Part shown: piece by piece, positions 31,534 to 41,819 of the stretch
Layout: each line of letters starts with the position of its first letter
Numbering within the stretch: the first letter of the stretch is position 1
NCBI GenBank assembly: GCA_029465975.1
Contig: CM055758.1
Coordinates: 12,976,869 to 13,040,868, forward strand
From: Dallia pectoralis
Taxonomy: Eukaryota; Chordata; Actinopteri; Esociformes; Umbridae
Reading direction: 5' to 3'
DNA: 64,000 nucleotides
Notes under the pieces: generated by a model
What the model saw: only the letters and a program-made list of their open reading frames with translations
Database searches by the model: none
Told to the model about the DNA's origin: nothing
Translations under genes and position numbers: made by a program

Positions 31534-32059
31534 TGGTAGAGAAAATGAGTGAAATACACGAGTCGAACGGATTACCTTTTCAGATGGTTTATTTGCATTA
31601 ATATTGCTTCACAACCCCACAGCAATATGCCCTCTCGCAGGTGACCAGCGCTAGTCGGAGCAGGAAGAGACAGTTTCATGGCCTCAACCGCTTTAATACC
31701 CCAACTTTAGACCAGTCAGAAACATCGCCCAGTTCACCCTCAATGACCAATGATATGTTCCTGGTCATCCTTATCAGTTAACCCCACCCAGGCAGGATCC
31801 AATATCACACCCATGTTTATCACACCTAAACTATTTGCTTTGTCCTTGGAACATTGGAATGTATGGGGGAGGGGTGCCAAAGGAGATGTCTGTTCCTCTC
31901 CTTAGTTCACCAAAATACCTTGTGTGTTCATAACTAATTATACTAAAATGATATGAAGTTTAACAGATATATATCCAAATGTAAACAAATACTGTAACAA
32001 CCGAATTATGTAAGCAAACTACTTTTCTAAACATGTATATGAACTGAAAATCTACCACA
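31534..32059 (-). mobile_element. solo-side LTR of an endogenous retrovirus
   Basis: On the minus strand the LTR would start TGTGGTAGA at 32059 and end TCTACCA at 31534, giving short inverted termini. Directly upstream of it, in minus orientation, lies a purine run AAGAGGGGGAT, fitting a polypurine tract. Only this 3' LTR is present. The boundary at 31534 is also where the U2 spacer stops. Confidence 0.65.
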
Positions 32060-32716
32060 TATCCCCCTCTTGAAGTTTTCTGAACTTCACATCTCAACGC
32101 ATTAATGCACATCAAATAATACTGTGGTGTAAATAATAAGAGAATAAAACATGATGCGAACACTATCTAGATCACATGAATGAGAAATCACACCACAGCA
32201 TATGTATCAGAGAACCAGATTGATTCCCAGACACATCTACCCTTAACGGTATGGGTTCCCACTCACCTAACCCATGTCCTTCGACCAAACATCTCCAACC
32301 ATACTTGACTTGATTAGAGTAAAAGATCAAAGACATGACTATTCTATGTAACATATCAAAGAAATAAAACATTGATGCAAATCACGCATACAGGAAAACC
32401 TTTTTGTATGCAAGGGAAAAACCTAGTATGGGGAAGCAGATAAATGACAGCATCAACATTGTACCATTACAACAGATAATAAGGATAAACAGTAGTGCTC
32501 AAACAGATCATCAGCTCAACAAATGTCCATGAATCACAGCTTAAGGTTACATTCTTCTCCCTCCTCATGGATGAAATGTCTTCAAGTAGTTCCGTTTGAA
32601 AAGTGTGCTCAAGAACAGTGTATACAAATATAGACTATATCAGTGCAGAGTATAAAAATATATATTTATGGTGCAAGAATACTAAGTATAAAAGATATAG
32701 AGTGTGAATGATATAA
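32060..32716 (-). other. retroviral region between env and 3' LTR
   Basis: No open frame of note. It contains the probable polypurine tract next to the LTR (32060-32075). The rest is AT-rich sequence that presumably belongs to the same provirus. Confidence 0.45.
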
Positions 32717-33311
32717 TCAGCTTATATGGTGAAAATCAAAGAAGAAATACTTCCAGTCTTTGAGATTTTGCTCATCCATGTCAGCACAGTCATCAAACAG
32801 TGAAGCTTGTTCCCAGGGCACAGCTCTAGCGACCATTACTTTCGTCATTCCCGTCTCGATCAGCTTAATCGAGAGACCTCGTATGCAGGGAATGCAACAG
32901 CATCCACACATCGCCAACAGAGCTGTCGCCGTAATCAGAGAAATCAGTACTGAGGAAATCAGCACTTTCCACTTCCCAAACACTGAGTCCATCCACCCAA
33001 ACACTGAGGAGTCAATGCCTGAATTGTCCTTCATCTCCTCAGCCAGGGCAGTCAGTCCTTGCAACGCCTTGGTCACCGAACCATCAGGAGCTGTATTGTT
33101 GGGTATAAAAGTACAACAAGTGTCTCCGAACATCACACATACCCCACCCTTCTCCGCTAGGAGCATATCTAATGCCAATCTATTTTGCCAGGCCATTACA
33201 CTAGTAGCTGCTGTTTGCTCTGCTAGTCCCTTTATTGCATCTCTAGTGTAATTAATGAATCTCTGTTGATTATAAAACACATAGTTAATCCAGTCTACAT
33301 TCTTATTAGAT
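32717..33311 (-). pseudogene. endogenous retrovirus env, transmembrane subunit fragment
   Basis: About 195 codons are open on the minus strand. The order of features is that of a retroviral TM ectodomain: a helical stretch, the NRLALDMLLAEKGGVC segment, a CX6CC motif (CVMFGDTCC), a second helix, then a hydrophobic membrane span (about VLISSVLISLITATALL) followed by a Cys-rich cytoplasmic start (CGCCCIPC). The surface subunit, pol and gag are absent; the upstream side is cut at about 33311 by a Rex3 fragment. It is an old, 5'-truncated copy that could not form a virus. Confidence 0.75.
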
Positions 33312-34450
33312 CAGCCGATACGATTACAAAATCGATCATTGACCTTCGGCCTAGGGTGCTCTGGTACCATGTACACTTATGCGCCTCCTTATGTTCGAAC
33401 ATGGTGTTTGTTATAGACAATCCATGACTAGCACAGAAGTCCAATAACAAACGACCGCTCGGGTTTAGATCAGGGAGGCCGTTCCTCCCAATCACGCCTC
33501 TCCAGGTGTCTCCATCGTTGCCCACATGTGCGTTGAAGTCACCCAGCAGAATGATGGAGTCCCCTACTGGAGCCCTATATAGGACTCCCTTCAGGGTCTC
33601 CAAGAAGGCTGAATACTCCGAACTGCTGTTTGGTGCATAAGCACAAACAACAGTCAGAGTTTTCCCCCCCACCACCCTTAGGCGTAGGGAGGCAAACCTC
33701 TCATCCACCGGGGTAAACTCCAACACCACCGTGCTCAGACGTGGGCTCGTGAGTATCCCCACACCAGCCCGCCGCCTCTCACCCTGGGCAACTCCAGAGA
33801 AGAACAGAGTCCAACCCCTATCCAGGAGTAAGGTTCCAGAGCCACGGTTGTGCGTAGAGGTAAGTCCCACCAGATCCAACTGGTATCGCTCCACCTCACG
33901 CACAAGTTCTGGCTCCTTCCCCCCCAGTGAGGTGACGTTCCACGTCCCCAAAGCAAGCTTCTGCCGCCCGGGTCTGATCCGTCGAGACCCCCCACCTTCA
34001 CTGCCACCCATATGACAGCGCACCCGACCCCTGCGGTTGTTCCTGTGAGTGGTGGGCCCACAGGATGGAGAGGAGAGAGATGCCACGTATCTCGTTCGGG
34101 CTGTGCCCGGCCGGGCTCCGTGGCAAACCCGGCCACCAGACGCTCGCTTTCGAGCCCGGCGTCTGGGCCTGGCTCCAGACGAGGGCCCTGGGCTTCCTCC
34201 AGGCAGGGTCTCGCTCCTTTTTCCTCGATCTTTCATGGGGTCTTGGTGAACCATTCTTAGTCTGGCCCCTCGCCTGAGACCACTTTGCCTTGGGAAACCC
34301 TACCAGGAGCATGAAGCTCCAGACAACCCAGCCCTCAGGTTCATAGGGGCACACAAACCTCTCCACCACGTTAAGGTGATGATCTAGACAGCACCACCTT
34401 GTGGCCATATTTAGTGTTGTGGTCACAGGTTAAGAGGCTGCACTGTTCGG
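33312..34450 (-). pseudogene. Rex3 5' fragment with endonuclease domain
   Basis: A minus-strand frame (34254 to 33295) starts with a Rex3-type basic leader and enters an AP endonuclease: LALGTWNVTSLGGKEPEL, LDLVGLTST, CAYAPNSSSEYSAFL, LLGDFNAHVGND, and MIDFVIVSADL. Rex3 proteins normally read E where this copy has T in GLTSTH, so a catalytic Glu may be lost. The fragment stops at about 33312 against the retroviral env, before the SDH motif and the RT. The sequence up to about 34450 is the usual leader region. Confidence 0.75.
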
Positions 34451-34534
34451 TAGACCGATGCAAACACATTTTTGTTTTTATTACGATAAATATGCTCCAG
34501 CAAAGTAAATGAAACCATTGAAAAAGAAAATGTA

Positions 34535-34644
34535 GGGACTATACATATTAAATGGATTTTTCCAACAGGGAGTCGGAAGCGGGGCTTGCTCCGTTCGCTC
34601 CACGCATCGACTCGGTATTGCAGTACCTCCGAGAACGGTGCACC
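34535..34644 (+). ncRNA. RNU2: U2 snRNA 3' part, copy 6, truncated
   Basis: Begins inside the stem IIb region (GGGACTATACATATTAAATG) and runs to the end. The first 40 or so nt of the usual 3' part are missing, and no Keno end is attached. About 85 bp of unassigned sequence separate it from the Rex3 fragment. Confidence 0.9.
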
Positions 34645-34895
34645 ATCTTTGACCTGTCAAAAACAACAACAAAAAGAAGGAACACAAGTGGTGACCTAGT
34701 AGCCGAGAGAGGTGAGTATCCACGTAGGTAAATGCGTATCCCTAGTAGCAAGAGGATGATAATAACAACTGTGTGCACTTTTTTTCCCCGTCCTGTCATT
34801 TGCTCCACGACCTGTGTTCTGTGTGGAATTTTTTCCCTCCGTTTTACTTAAAAAGAAAAAAAGAAAAGAAAAAAATAGATTTTGGTTAAATCACT

Positions 34896-34926
<31 letters not shown>

Positions 34927-35139
34927 ACTGTGTGTGTGTGACTGTGTGTGCCCAGTCTCTCACTCTGTGACTTGACTAGTCACTCAACTAACTAGTCACC
35001 AACTCACTCATGCCCTCATTTGTTCATTCACTCACTCACAAATCCACGAGGCCTGTGCCTGGCACTGAACGAGTGTTTCTCGACCCCTTCACTTTGTCCG
35101 AAATCAAAACTCTGCTTTCTCTTCAATTTACGCACAAGT
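34645..35139. other. U2 3' flank and spacer, copy 6
   Basis: The flank begins ATCTTTGACCTGTC, one nt shorter than copies 1-4. It carries AACAACAAC, an AAAGAAAAGA tract, pure GT repeats, the TCACT block and CGCACAAGT (CAAGT at 35135), then continues into a U2 promoter. Confidence 0.7.
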
Positions 35140-35258
35140 TTTTCGCCTTTTACTAAAGACTTCCGTGGAGAGGAACACTTATGAGTTCAACTCATTTTTG
35201 GATGGGCTTTGCTTCCGACAGAGCCCTAGTATGTTGTTACAAGAGAAATGAGCCACCA

Positions 35259-35297
<39 letters not shown>

Positions 35298-35424
35298 AAG
35301 TCTGTAAGTCTCTTTCAGGGGGGACGTCACTATTGTCTCTAGATGCCGGACCTCCGTCGGTCGCACGCGGCCCACCTCGGAGCCCCCCGGGGTCCCGGCG
35401 TCAACCGGGTCCCATTTGTGGGTT
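35140..35424 (+). promoter_or_regulatory. U2 upstream (promoter) region before K7
   Basis: The equivalent of 14793-15057, with a longer TCTG microsatellite near 35260 and the GC-rich CGGAGCCCCCCGGGG block near 35381. It ends TTTGTGGGTT at U2 +1. Confidence 0.5.
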
Positions 35425-35462
35425 ATCGCTTCTCGGCCTTTTGGCTAAGATCAAGTGTAGTA
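35425..35462 (+). ncRNA. RNU2: U2 snRNA 5' part (nt 1-38) before K7
   Basis: A complete 38-nt 5' part matching canonical U2, ending CAAGTGTAGTA. With the 3' parts starting TCTG it defines the insertion point between GUAGUA and UCUG with no loss of U2 sequence. Confidence 0.95.
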
Positions 35463-35491
35463 CGGTTCGTTTTGGCGGTATTTTCTACACT

Positions 35492-35532
35492 TTCCACCTG
35501 GAGTCGTGCGGTGTATTGGGGCACAGGTGGAA
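35492..35532 (+). other. 5' UTR hairpin of K7
   Basis: A 9-bp stem TTCCACCTG with CAGGTGGAA; the C-G pair replaces U-A or C-A positions of other copies in a paired manner. It ends 8 bp before the ORF1 ATG. Confidence 0.8.
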
Positions 35533-35540
35533 GCGCGATC

Positions 35541-37010
35541 ATGGCCGCAAGGCAAAATAATCAGTCAGCAGGAGCTGGACTGCGCAAAACACTACAGTTT
35601 GTGTGGGCAAGTAAGGAGGGATCCATCTGGGATCGGGAACGGTTCATCCGGAAGATTATTATGGAAGGACTGGGTTTGGACCCAGGATTGGTTTTTTGTC
35701 TGCAGAGGAACGTGGCAGCAGAGGGATACGAGCTCTCCCTGGGAACCGAGGCATTATATCGGCGGTGTACGGAGGTCTGCAGGGAGAATTTTGCTTCGGA
35801 GCCTTTCTGTAATTTTCGGATTTTTCCTTTGGGCAGACTGAATGTAAAGATGATGACTGTGGAGATGTACAACCCGTTTGTGGGGGATGATGTCATTATG
35901 GACTTCTTGAGTCGGTATGGGAGTGTGGCTACCTCTGTTCGGTACCTCCGGTGCGGATTAGGCGTATGGTCTGGGCGGCGTCAGTTCCGAGTGACGCTGC
36001 GAAAGGATCCAAAGGGGACTGACGGATTGGCGCACCCGCCTGCTTTCTTCTCCATCGGGACAGAGCGGGGCTACCTTTTTTACTCTGGCCAACCGCCTTT
36101 CTGCCGTCACTGCCGTAGTTTTGGCCATCAGGCAACTGGATGTGGTCATCTGAAGTGCCGGAACTGTGGGGCCTCGGGGCATGGGGCAGCAGACTGCAAA
36201 GAGCCAAAGGTCTGTAATGGCTGTGGGGTTCAAGGCCATGTCTTCCGCGACTGCCCTGCTCGGAGCCGCACTTATGCAGAGGCAGCCGGTGGGGGAAAGG
36301 ACGGGGACAGTGCAGACGCGGCGGACCTCTCTCTTCGCCCCTTGGACGAGGTTATTTGGGAGATGATGGCTGAAGGTTTGCCTTTGACCGGTCCAACCGA
36401 GTCGGTGGCTGAAGCAGTGGCTGAATCGGTTCTGGAAGAGGTGGGGCAGCCTCCGAAGGTCTGGGCGGATGATATGGATGGGTTACTGAGTGGGCTCTCG
36501 GACGAGGAGATGGAGGCATCCAAGGCGAGGAGGCCGCGGTCCCCTTCTGCTGATGGCGGGGTGGGATCTTCTCCAGTCGCGGAGGCTGGTGTTTCTCCGG
36601 TGGCAAGGGGCCGGAAGAAAAGGAGGAAGGCGGGGGTCACACAGGAGGCTCAAGAAGTATCCTTCGCAGTGGAGAACCGCTACGCTGTGCTGAATCCGGA
36701 CTTTGGGGGTGAGTTGGGGGCAGGGGGAGATGACTCGCTGCTTTTGGGTCTCCCGGAGGCTATTGCCATAGACTCTGGTGGTCAGGGGAGTGGGGACTCT
36801 GGGGTAGTGCCGGAGACTGCTTTGTCGGACTTGGCCTCTGCCTCGGTTTTGGGGACAGACCAGCTGGTTTCCCAGTTGGAAGGACATGGGGTAGAGGATG
36901 TGGACTCCTCCTCAAGCCCGGAGCACGCTTTTGTTTCTCCCATATCACCAAACAGTGTGGACTACTTGGTGGGGGGGAGTGATATGGGGAGTGGGAGTGA
37001 AGTGGGTTAA
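35541..37010 (+). CDS. K7 ORF1, triple CCHC knuckle protein, intact
   Basis: 489 residues. The start ATG at 35541 (MAARQNNQSAGAGLRKTLQF) lies just after the 5' UTR hairpin and matches the N-terminal pattern of the other copies; the open frame reaches upstream into U2 sequence and is not used. The N-terminal domain runs to about 185 (FVWASKEGSIWDRERF, LGVWSGRRQFRVTLRKDPKG). Knuckles CRHCRSFGHQATGC, CRNCGASGHGAADC and CNGCGVQGHVFRDC lie at about 188-238, then RTYAEAAGG. The remainder is acidic and Ser-rich (LDEVIWEMMAEG, EEMEASKARRPRS, ENRYAVLNPDF). Its TAA (37008-37010) overlaps an in-frame ORF2 ATG as TAATG. Confidence 0.9.
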   Translation: MAARQNNQSAGAGLRKTLQFVWASKEGSIWDRERFIRKIIMEGLGLDPGLVFCLQRNVAAEGYELSLGTEALYRRCTEVCRENFASEPFCNFRIFPLGRLNVKMMTVEMYNPFVGDDVIMDFLSRYGSVATSVRYLRCGLGVWSGRRQFRVTLRKDPKGTDGLAHPPAFFSIGTERGYLFYSGQPPFCRHCRSFGHQATGCGHLKCRNCGASGHGAADCKEPKVCNGCGVQGHVFRDCPARSRTYAEAAGGGKDGDSADAADLSLRPLDEVIWEMMAEGLPLTGPTESVAEAVAESVLEEVGQPPKVWADDMDGLLSGLSDEEMEASKARRPRSPSADGGVGSSPVAEAGVSPVARGRKKRRKAGVTQEAQEVSFAVENRYAVLNPDFGGELGAGGDDSLLLGLPEAIAIDSGGQGSGDSGVVPETALSDLASASVLGTDQLVSQLEGHGVEDVDSSSSPEHAFVSPISPNSVDYLVGGSDMGSGSEVG

Positions 37011-40000
37011 TGTGCTTTGGGGCTTTACTGGGTTTCTTTTTCTTATGTAGGATGGCTCTGTTTACTGTTCTCACTGTCAATGTTCGGGGAATGCGGGATG
37101 CAGGGAAGAGGGGGGGTGTTTTTCAGTATCTGTCATGTGTTTACTTCCAAGTGTGTTTTCTGCAGGAGGTACACCTCAGGGACGAAAATGATTCTGTGGC
37201 CTTCTCAGATGGGTGGGTGCGGGGTGTTTCTAGGTGGGGGGTGGGTGGTGTACATTCTTCTGGTGTGGGTATTCTTTTTGGGGATCGTTTTTTCCAGGAG
37301 GTGGGGTGTTTTTCACTTGTCCAGGGGCGGGTTCTGGTTGTGGACGCTGATTGGAAGGGGGTGTGTTTTCGTTTCGTTAATGTCTACGCTCCGGCGGAGC
37401 CGAAGGGAAGGAAGGCCCTCTTTTTGGCTCTGCCGGACGTGTTAGTGACGAATCGGGTTGTTGTTTTGGGGGGTGATTTCAATGTTTCTTTTGAAGGTCC
37501 TGGGGACTTCAGTTTGCCATATTTGGCTACAGTGGTAAGGGATTTTTCTTTGAGGGATTCTTTTAGGGTGGTTGATCCAGGGGGGCAGGGTTTCACATGG
37601 GGAAATTCCAGGGGTTCCCGGAGCCGCCTGGATCATGTATTTTTGCCCGCTGTCTTGCCGGTGGCTCGAGTTACTGTGAAGCCTGTTTGGTTCTCGGACC
37701 ATTGTCAGGTTCAGGTGGTGTTCACGGCGGATGTCCCGGCCTTTGGCCGGGGTTTCTGGAAGCTGAACTGCTCAGTTTTGCAGGACTCTTCCTTTAAGGA
37801 AGACTTCAAGGCACATTATGAGGTGTGGGTGGGTCTGAAGCCTTTTTTCACATCCTTGCTTGATTGGTGGGACTGTCTGAAAACCAATGTTAGGGCCTTT
37901 GCGGTGTCCTTCTGCTCTACCAGGGCCCGGGCCAGCAGGGCGGCCTTTGTAGGTCTGCAGCGGGAGCTCTCGTCTCTGGTCGCTGCAGAGAATAGAGGTG
38001 AGGCTCCGGATCAGGATAGGATGGCGGTTGTGAGGAGTGATCTGGAGGCCTATTTCAAGGGCAAGGCTCGAGATTTCTTTTTTCGGTGTCGGAGGGAAAA
38101 GGTGGAGTTAGGTGAGGTATGCGGGGCATACTTTTTCAAGCAGGTGAGGGCTGCCCGAGCTAAGGTGGTGATCTCAGGGCTGAGGACTGAAGGCGGTACA
38201 GTGGTCCATGACCCTGCGGGCCTAGTTAAGGCCGCTTCAGCCTTTTATGGTGCTTCTTTTCGGGTTGGGTCGGTAGACTCATCCAAGGCGGAGTCCTTTT
38301 TAGGGTTTCTGGAGGGGCGGGTCCCCCCGGACATTGCCGGTACCCTAGATGGCCCTTTCAGTTTGGCAGAGTTAGAGGGGGCTTTAAAGGGTTTGCCATC
38401 CGGGAAGGTTCCTGGGTTGGATGGGCTGCCCAAGGAGTTTTATGTTACGTTCTGGGATGTTTTGGGGGAGGATTATCTTACAGTGGCTCAAGCTGTTTTT
38501 GAGTCGGGCTCACTGACGTCGTCCATGCGTGAAGGGGTGTTGACGCTACTGTTTAAGAAAGGCGAAAGGACCGAGTTGGCAAATTACAGGCCCATTACTC
38601 TTTTATGTGTGGACTGTAAGGTGTTGGCTCGAGTTTTGGCAGGTCGGCTGCGTACCGCGTTGCCGTATGTGATCCACAGTGATCAGACTTGTGGTGTGGA
38701 GGGACGCTCCATTTTTTGGAATCTGTCTCTAGTTAGAGACTGTATTGCTTGGGCACAAGATCGGGGTGTGGGTCTCATGTTGGTCGGGTTGGACCTGGAG
38801 AAGGCCTTCGATAGGGTGCAACATGAATTTCTTTTCTTGGTGATGGAGAGGTTGGGTTTTGGTGTCAAATTTATGAGGTGGGTTCGCCTTCTTTATAATG
38901 GAGTGGGGAGCCGCGTTTTGGTAAATGGGCACTTGGGTGAGCTAGTCCCGCAGGGGACTGGGGTGCGGCAGGGTTGTCCACTCTCCCCGCTGCTTTTTGT
39001 GTTATATGTGGAGCCTTTGGCGGGTGCTCTCCGGGCCGATTTATTGATCTCGGGTCTGCGCCTTCCAGGTGGGGGCTCTTCCGAGGTCAAGGTGTCGTTG
39101 TATGCGGATGACGTAACCCTGTTCTTGACCTCGGAGAAGGGGGTTGCTAGGGCAGTGGAGGTGTTGGGGGATTTTGCTCTGGCCTCTGGGGCACGGGTCA
39201 ACCTGGGCAAATCCTCGGTTAAGTATTTCGGCCCTTGGGCCGGGCGACGTGATGGCCTTAGTGGCATCTCGTTTTGCTCTGGGCCAATGAGGGTTTTGGG
39301 GGTCGATTTTGAGGCATCTGGTAGTGCTCTGACCAACTGGAGCAAGCGGGTGGCGCGGGTGAACTCTAGGTTAGGTCTTTGGAAAACGCGTCAGCTTTCT
39401 TTGAGCAGACATTCTGCCTTCACTGGTCTTCTTGGCATACGTTTTTCCGTTGCCTCCTCAGCTGCGGAAAGGCCTAGTAAGGGCGTTTTTTTCTTTTATT
39501 TGGGGAGGATATGAGTATGTCAAGAGGGACTGGATGGTCCAGTCGTTGGAGGCAGGTGGCCGTGGTGTCCCTGACCTCCCCTTGAAACTTGATGTAATGT
39601 TTTTTAATTTTCTGTGTAGGAGCCTGGTGTACCCGTGTGGGCATAGCTACCAGATTTTGTTGGAGTTTTGGTTGGCGGTCCCTTTGCGCCGCTTTGTGGC
39701 CTGGGACAACTCCCGTCCAAAAGCAGAGTCACTCCCACCGCACTTCCACCAGGTGGTGATGTGGAGCAAACGGCATGTGGAATGTCGGGAGGGTTTGCTA
39801 TGTTTGGACTACAGGGCCCTGTACAGGGTTCTGGTGGCGAAGAGGGGTCCTGTACGGGTGTTTGGTGTGGGTCCCGATGTTTGGCGGGCAATACAGCGGC
39901 CCGGCCTCTCGCATCGTATGCGAGACCTGAACTGGCTGGGTATCCATCGCCGGCTGCCAGTCAGGGACGTTTTGTACAGACACGGCCTTAATAAAACCAA

Positions 40001-40379
40001 GTTGTGTCCGAGGGCTGGGTGTGGGGCCGAGGAGACGTTGGAACACGTCTTTTGGGAGTGCCCTTTTGCGAAAAAGGTATGGGGGGATCTTATGTTGTTT
40101 TTTGCAGGATTGGGGGTTTTGACCTTTGATGGGATTATGTTGGGGCGGGGTTTGGGGATTGGCAAGGGGAGGGTTGCTTTTGTGCTCTGGCTTTTGATTT
40201 CTTTGGGAAAGGTGGCTTTGTGGGATTCTCTGGGTTTTTTGGTTCGATCCAATGTGGACAAGGGGGTGGCGGGAGCCATTGGATGGGTGCGGGCTGAGCT
40301 ACGCTGGAGGATTGACTCCGACGTAGCCAGATACGGGTTTCATGCAGCCAGGGAGCGCTGGAAAGGCCTTTATGGCTAA
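37010..40379 (+). pseudogene. K7 ORF2, AP endonuclease and reverse transcriptase, one frameshift
   Basis: ATG 37010 overlaps the ORF1 stop; the Met at 37052 (MALFTVLTVNVRG) aligns with the starts of K4 and K15 and is the more likely one. Endonuclease: TVNVRG, FLQEVHLRD, FVNVYAPAEP, VLGGDFNVS, SRLDHVFLP, WFSDHCQV, all key residues present. A linker of about 200 residues follows (CRREKVELGEVCG, FYGASFRVG). RT: GKVPGLDGLPKEFY, NYRPITLLCVD, DQTCGVEGRSIFWN, GLDLEKAFDRV, GVRQGCPLSPLLFVLY, SLYADDVTLFL (near 39105). A short deletion near 39400 shifts the frame; the rest (39432-40379) has FSFIWGGYEYV and the C-terminal CPRAGCGAEETLEHVFWEC motif. With that repaired by a sibling copy it would be the array's enzyme source. 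Confidence 0.88.
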
Positions 40380-40601
40380 TTTGTAAAGGATAATGGAAAA
40401 GGTCTGGTATGGGTAATAGGAACCGTGGCTACCTTTGTTTGTATTTTGGTTTGTTCTTTCTCATGTTTATTATTTTAAGGGTTAGCCGAGGTATGAATGT
40501 TTTTGGATATTTACGAGTTGTTATGGTTTTTATGGTTTCTGTATTGCTGTATTTGTATGGTCTATTGGTTTTCAATAAAAAAAAAAAAAAAAAAAAAAAA
40601 A

Positions 40602-40752
40602 TCTGTTCTTATCAGTTTAATATCTGATATGTCCCCCATCGGGGGACTATACATATTAAATGGATTTTTCCAACAGGGAGTCGGAAGCGGGGCTTGCTCC
40701 GTCCGCTCCACGCATCGACTCGGTATTGCAGTACCTCCGAGAACGGTGCACC
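40602..40752 (+). ncRNA. RNU2: U2 snRNA 3' part, copy 7
   Basis: The standard 151-nt segment, joined to the A-tail of K7. Confidence 0.95.
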
Positions 40753-41001
40753 ATCTTTGACCTGTCAAAAACAACAACAAAAAGAAGGAACACAAGTGGT
40801 GACCTAGTAGCCGAGAGAGGTGAGTATCCACGTAGGTAAATGCGTATCCCCAGTAGCAAGAGGATGATAATAACAACTGTGTGCACTTTTTTTCCCCGTC
40901 CTGTCATTTGCTCCACGACCTGTGTTCTGTGTGGAATTTTTTCCCTCCGTTTTACTTAAAAAAAAAAAAAGATTTTGGTTAAATCACTGTGTCTGTGTGT
41001 G

Positions 41002-41054
<53 letters not shown>

Positions 41055-41266
41055 CTGTGTGTGTGTGACTGTGTGTGCCCAGTCTCTCACTCTGTGACTT
41101 GACTAGTCACTCAACTAACTAGTCACCAACTCACTCATGCCCTCATTTGTTCATTCACTCACTCACAAATCCACGAGGCCTGTGCCTGGCACTGAACGAG
41201 TGTTTCTCGACCCCTTCACTTTGTCCGAAATCAAAACTCTGCTTTCTCTTCAATTTACGCACAAGT
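40753..41266. other. U2 3' flank and spacer, copy 7
   Basis: The flank ATCTTTGACCTGTC with AACAACAAC, an A-tract, a long pure GT array (about 41000-41060), the TCACT block and CGCACAAGT (CAAGT at 41262), running into a U2 promoter. Confidence 0.7.
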
Positions 41267-41539
41267 TTTTCGCCTTTTACTAAAGACTTCCGTGGAGAGG
41301 AACACTTATGAGTTCAACTCATTTTTGGATGGGCTTTGCTTCCGCCAGAGCCCTAGTATGTTGTTACAAGAGAAATGAGCCACCATGTCTGTCTGTCTGT
41401 CTGTCTGTCTCTAAGTCTGTAAGTCTCTTTCAGGGGGGACGTCACTATTGTCTCTAGATGCCGGACCTCCGTCAGTCGCACGCGGCCCACCTCGGAGCCC
41501 CCCGGGGTCCCGGCGTCAACAGGGTCCCATTTGTGGGTT
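41267..41539 (+). promoter_or_regulatory. U2 upstream (promoter) region before K8
   Basis: The third copy of the U2 upstream region, nearly identical to 35140-35424 apart from a shorter TCTG repeat. Confidence 0.5.
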
Positions 41540-41572
41540 ATCGCTTCTCGGCCTTTTGACTAAGATAAAGTG
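41540..41572 (+). ncRNA. RNU2: U2 snRNA 5' part (nt 1-33) before K8
   Basis: Two changes from canonical U2 (TTTTGACTAAG for TTTTGGCTAAG, ATAAAGTG for ATCAAGTG), and the last five nt (TAGTA) are missing before the CGGG start of K8. Confidence 0.92.
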
Positions 41573-41607
41573 CGGGAAAAAAAGGACAAACGAAATTGTG
41601 GCAATTG

Positions 41608-41649
41608 TTTTCACCTGGAGTCGTGCGGTGTATGGGGCACAGGTGGAAA
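41608..41649 (+). other. 5' UTR hairpin of K8
   Basis: Stem TTTTCACCTG with CAGGTGGAAA, ten pairs including one G-U. Confidence 0.78.
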
Positions 41650-41819
41650 GTTTTTGATTTTAAGGGTTTCGGCAATTATAGCTGTTTTTTGTTTAACGCG
41701 ACGTGCGTTTTTTCCCTCTTTTTTTTGGGAATTTTATTTTTTTTGGGTTTCTGTTTGTTTCCTGCTCGTTCGGTTTGTGGTTTCACGTACCCGGTGCGTA
41801 GCCACTTTCCGGCAGCATT

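Larger units (their letters stand above)
35463..40601 (+). mobile_element. Keno element K7, most complete, distinct lineage
   Basis: A 5.1-kb element starting CGGTTCG exactly at U2 nt 38/39. The 5' UTR is only 78 bp. ORF1 is open, ORF2 has one apparent frameshift. The 3' end is an A-tract of about 26 nt after AATAAA (about 40575-40601) rather than the GTCTTTA hairpin tail. Base composition is less GC-rich than the other copies, and ORF1 lacks the VPQ repeats and the GTPxASxGTE motif. Confidence 0.9.

Noticed and set aside
37010..37051. A signal peptide or membrane segment at the ORF2 N-terminus of K7 (ALLGFFFL)
   Set aside because: These 14 codons precede the Met that aligns with other ORF2 starts and are probably untranslated or incidental.
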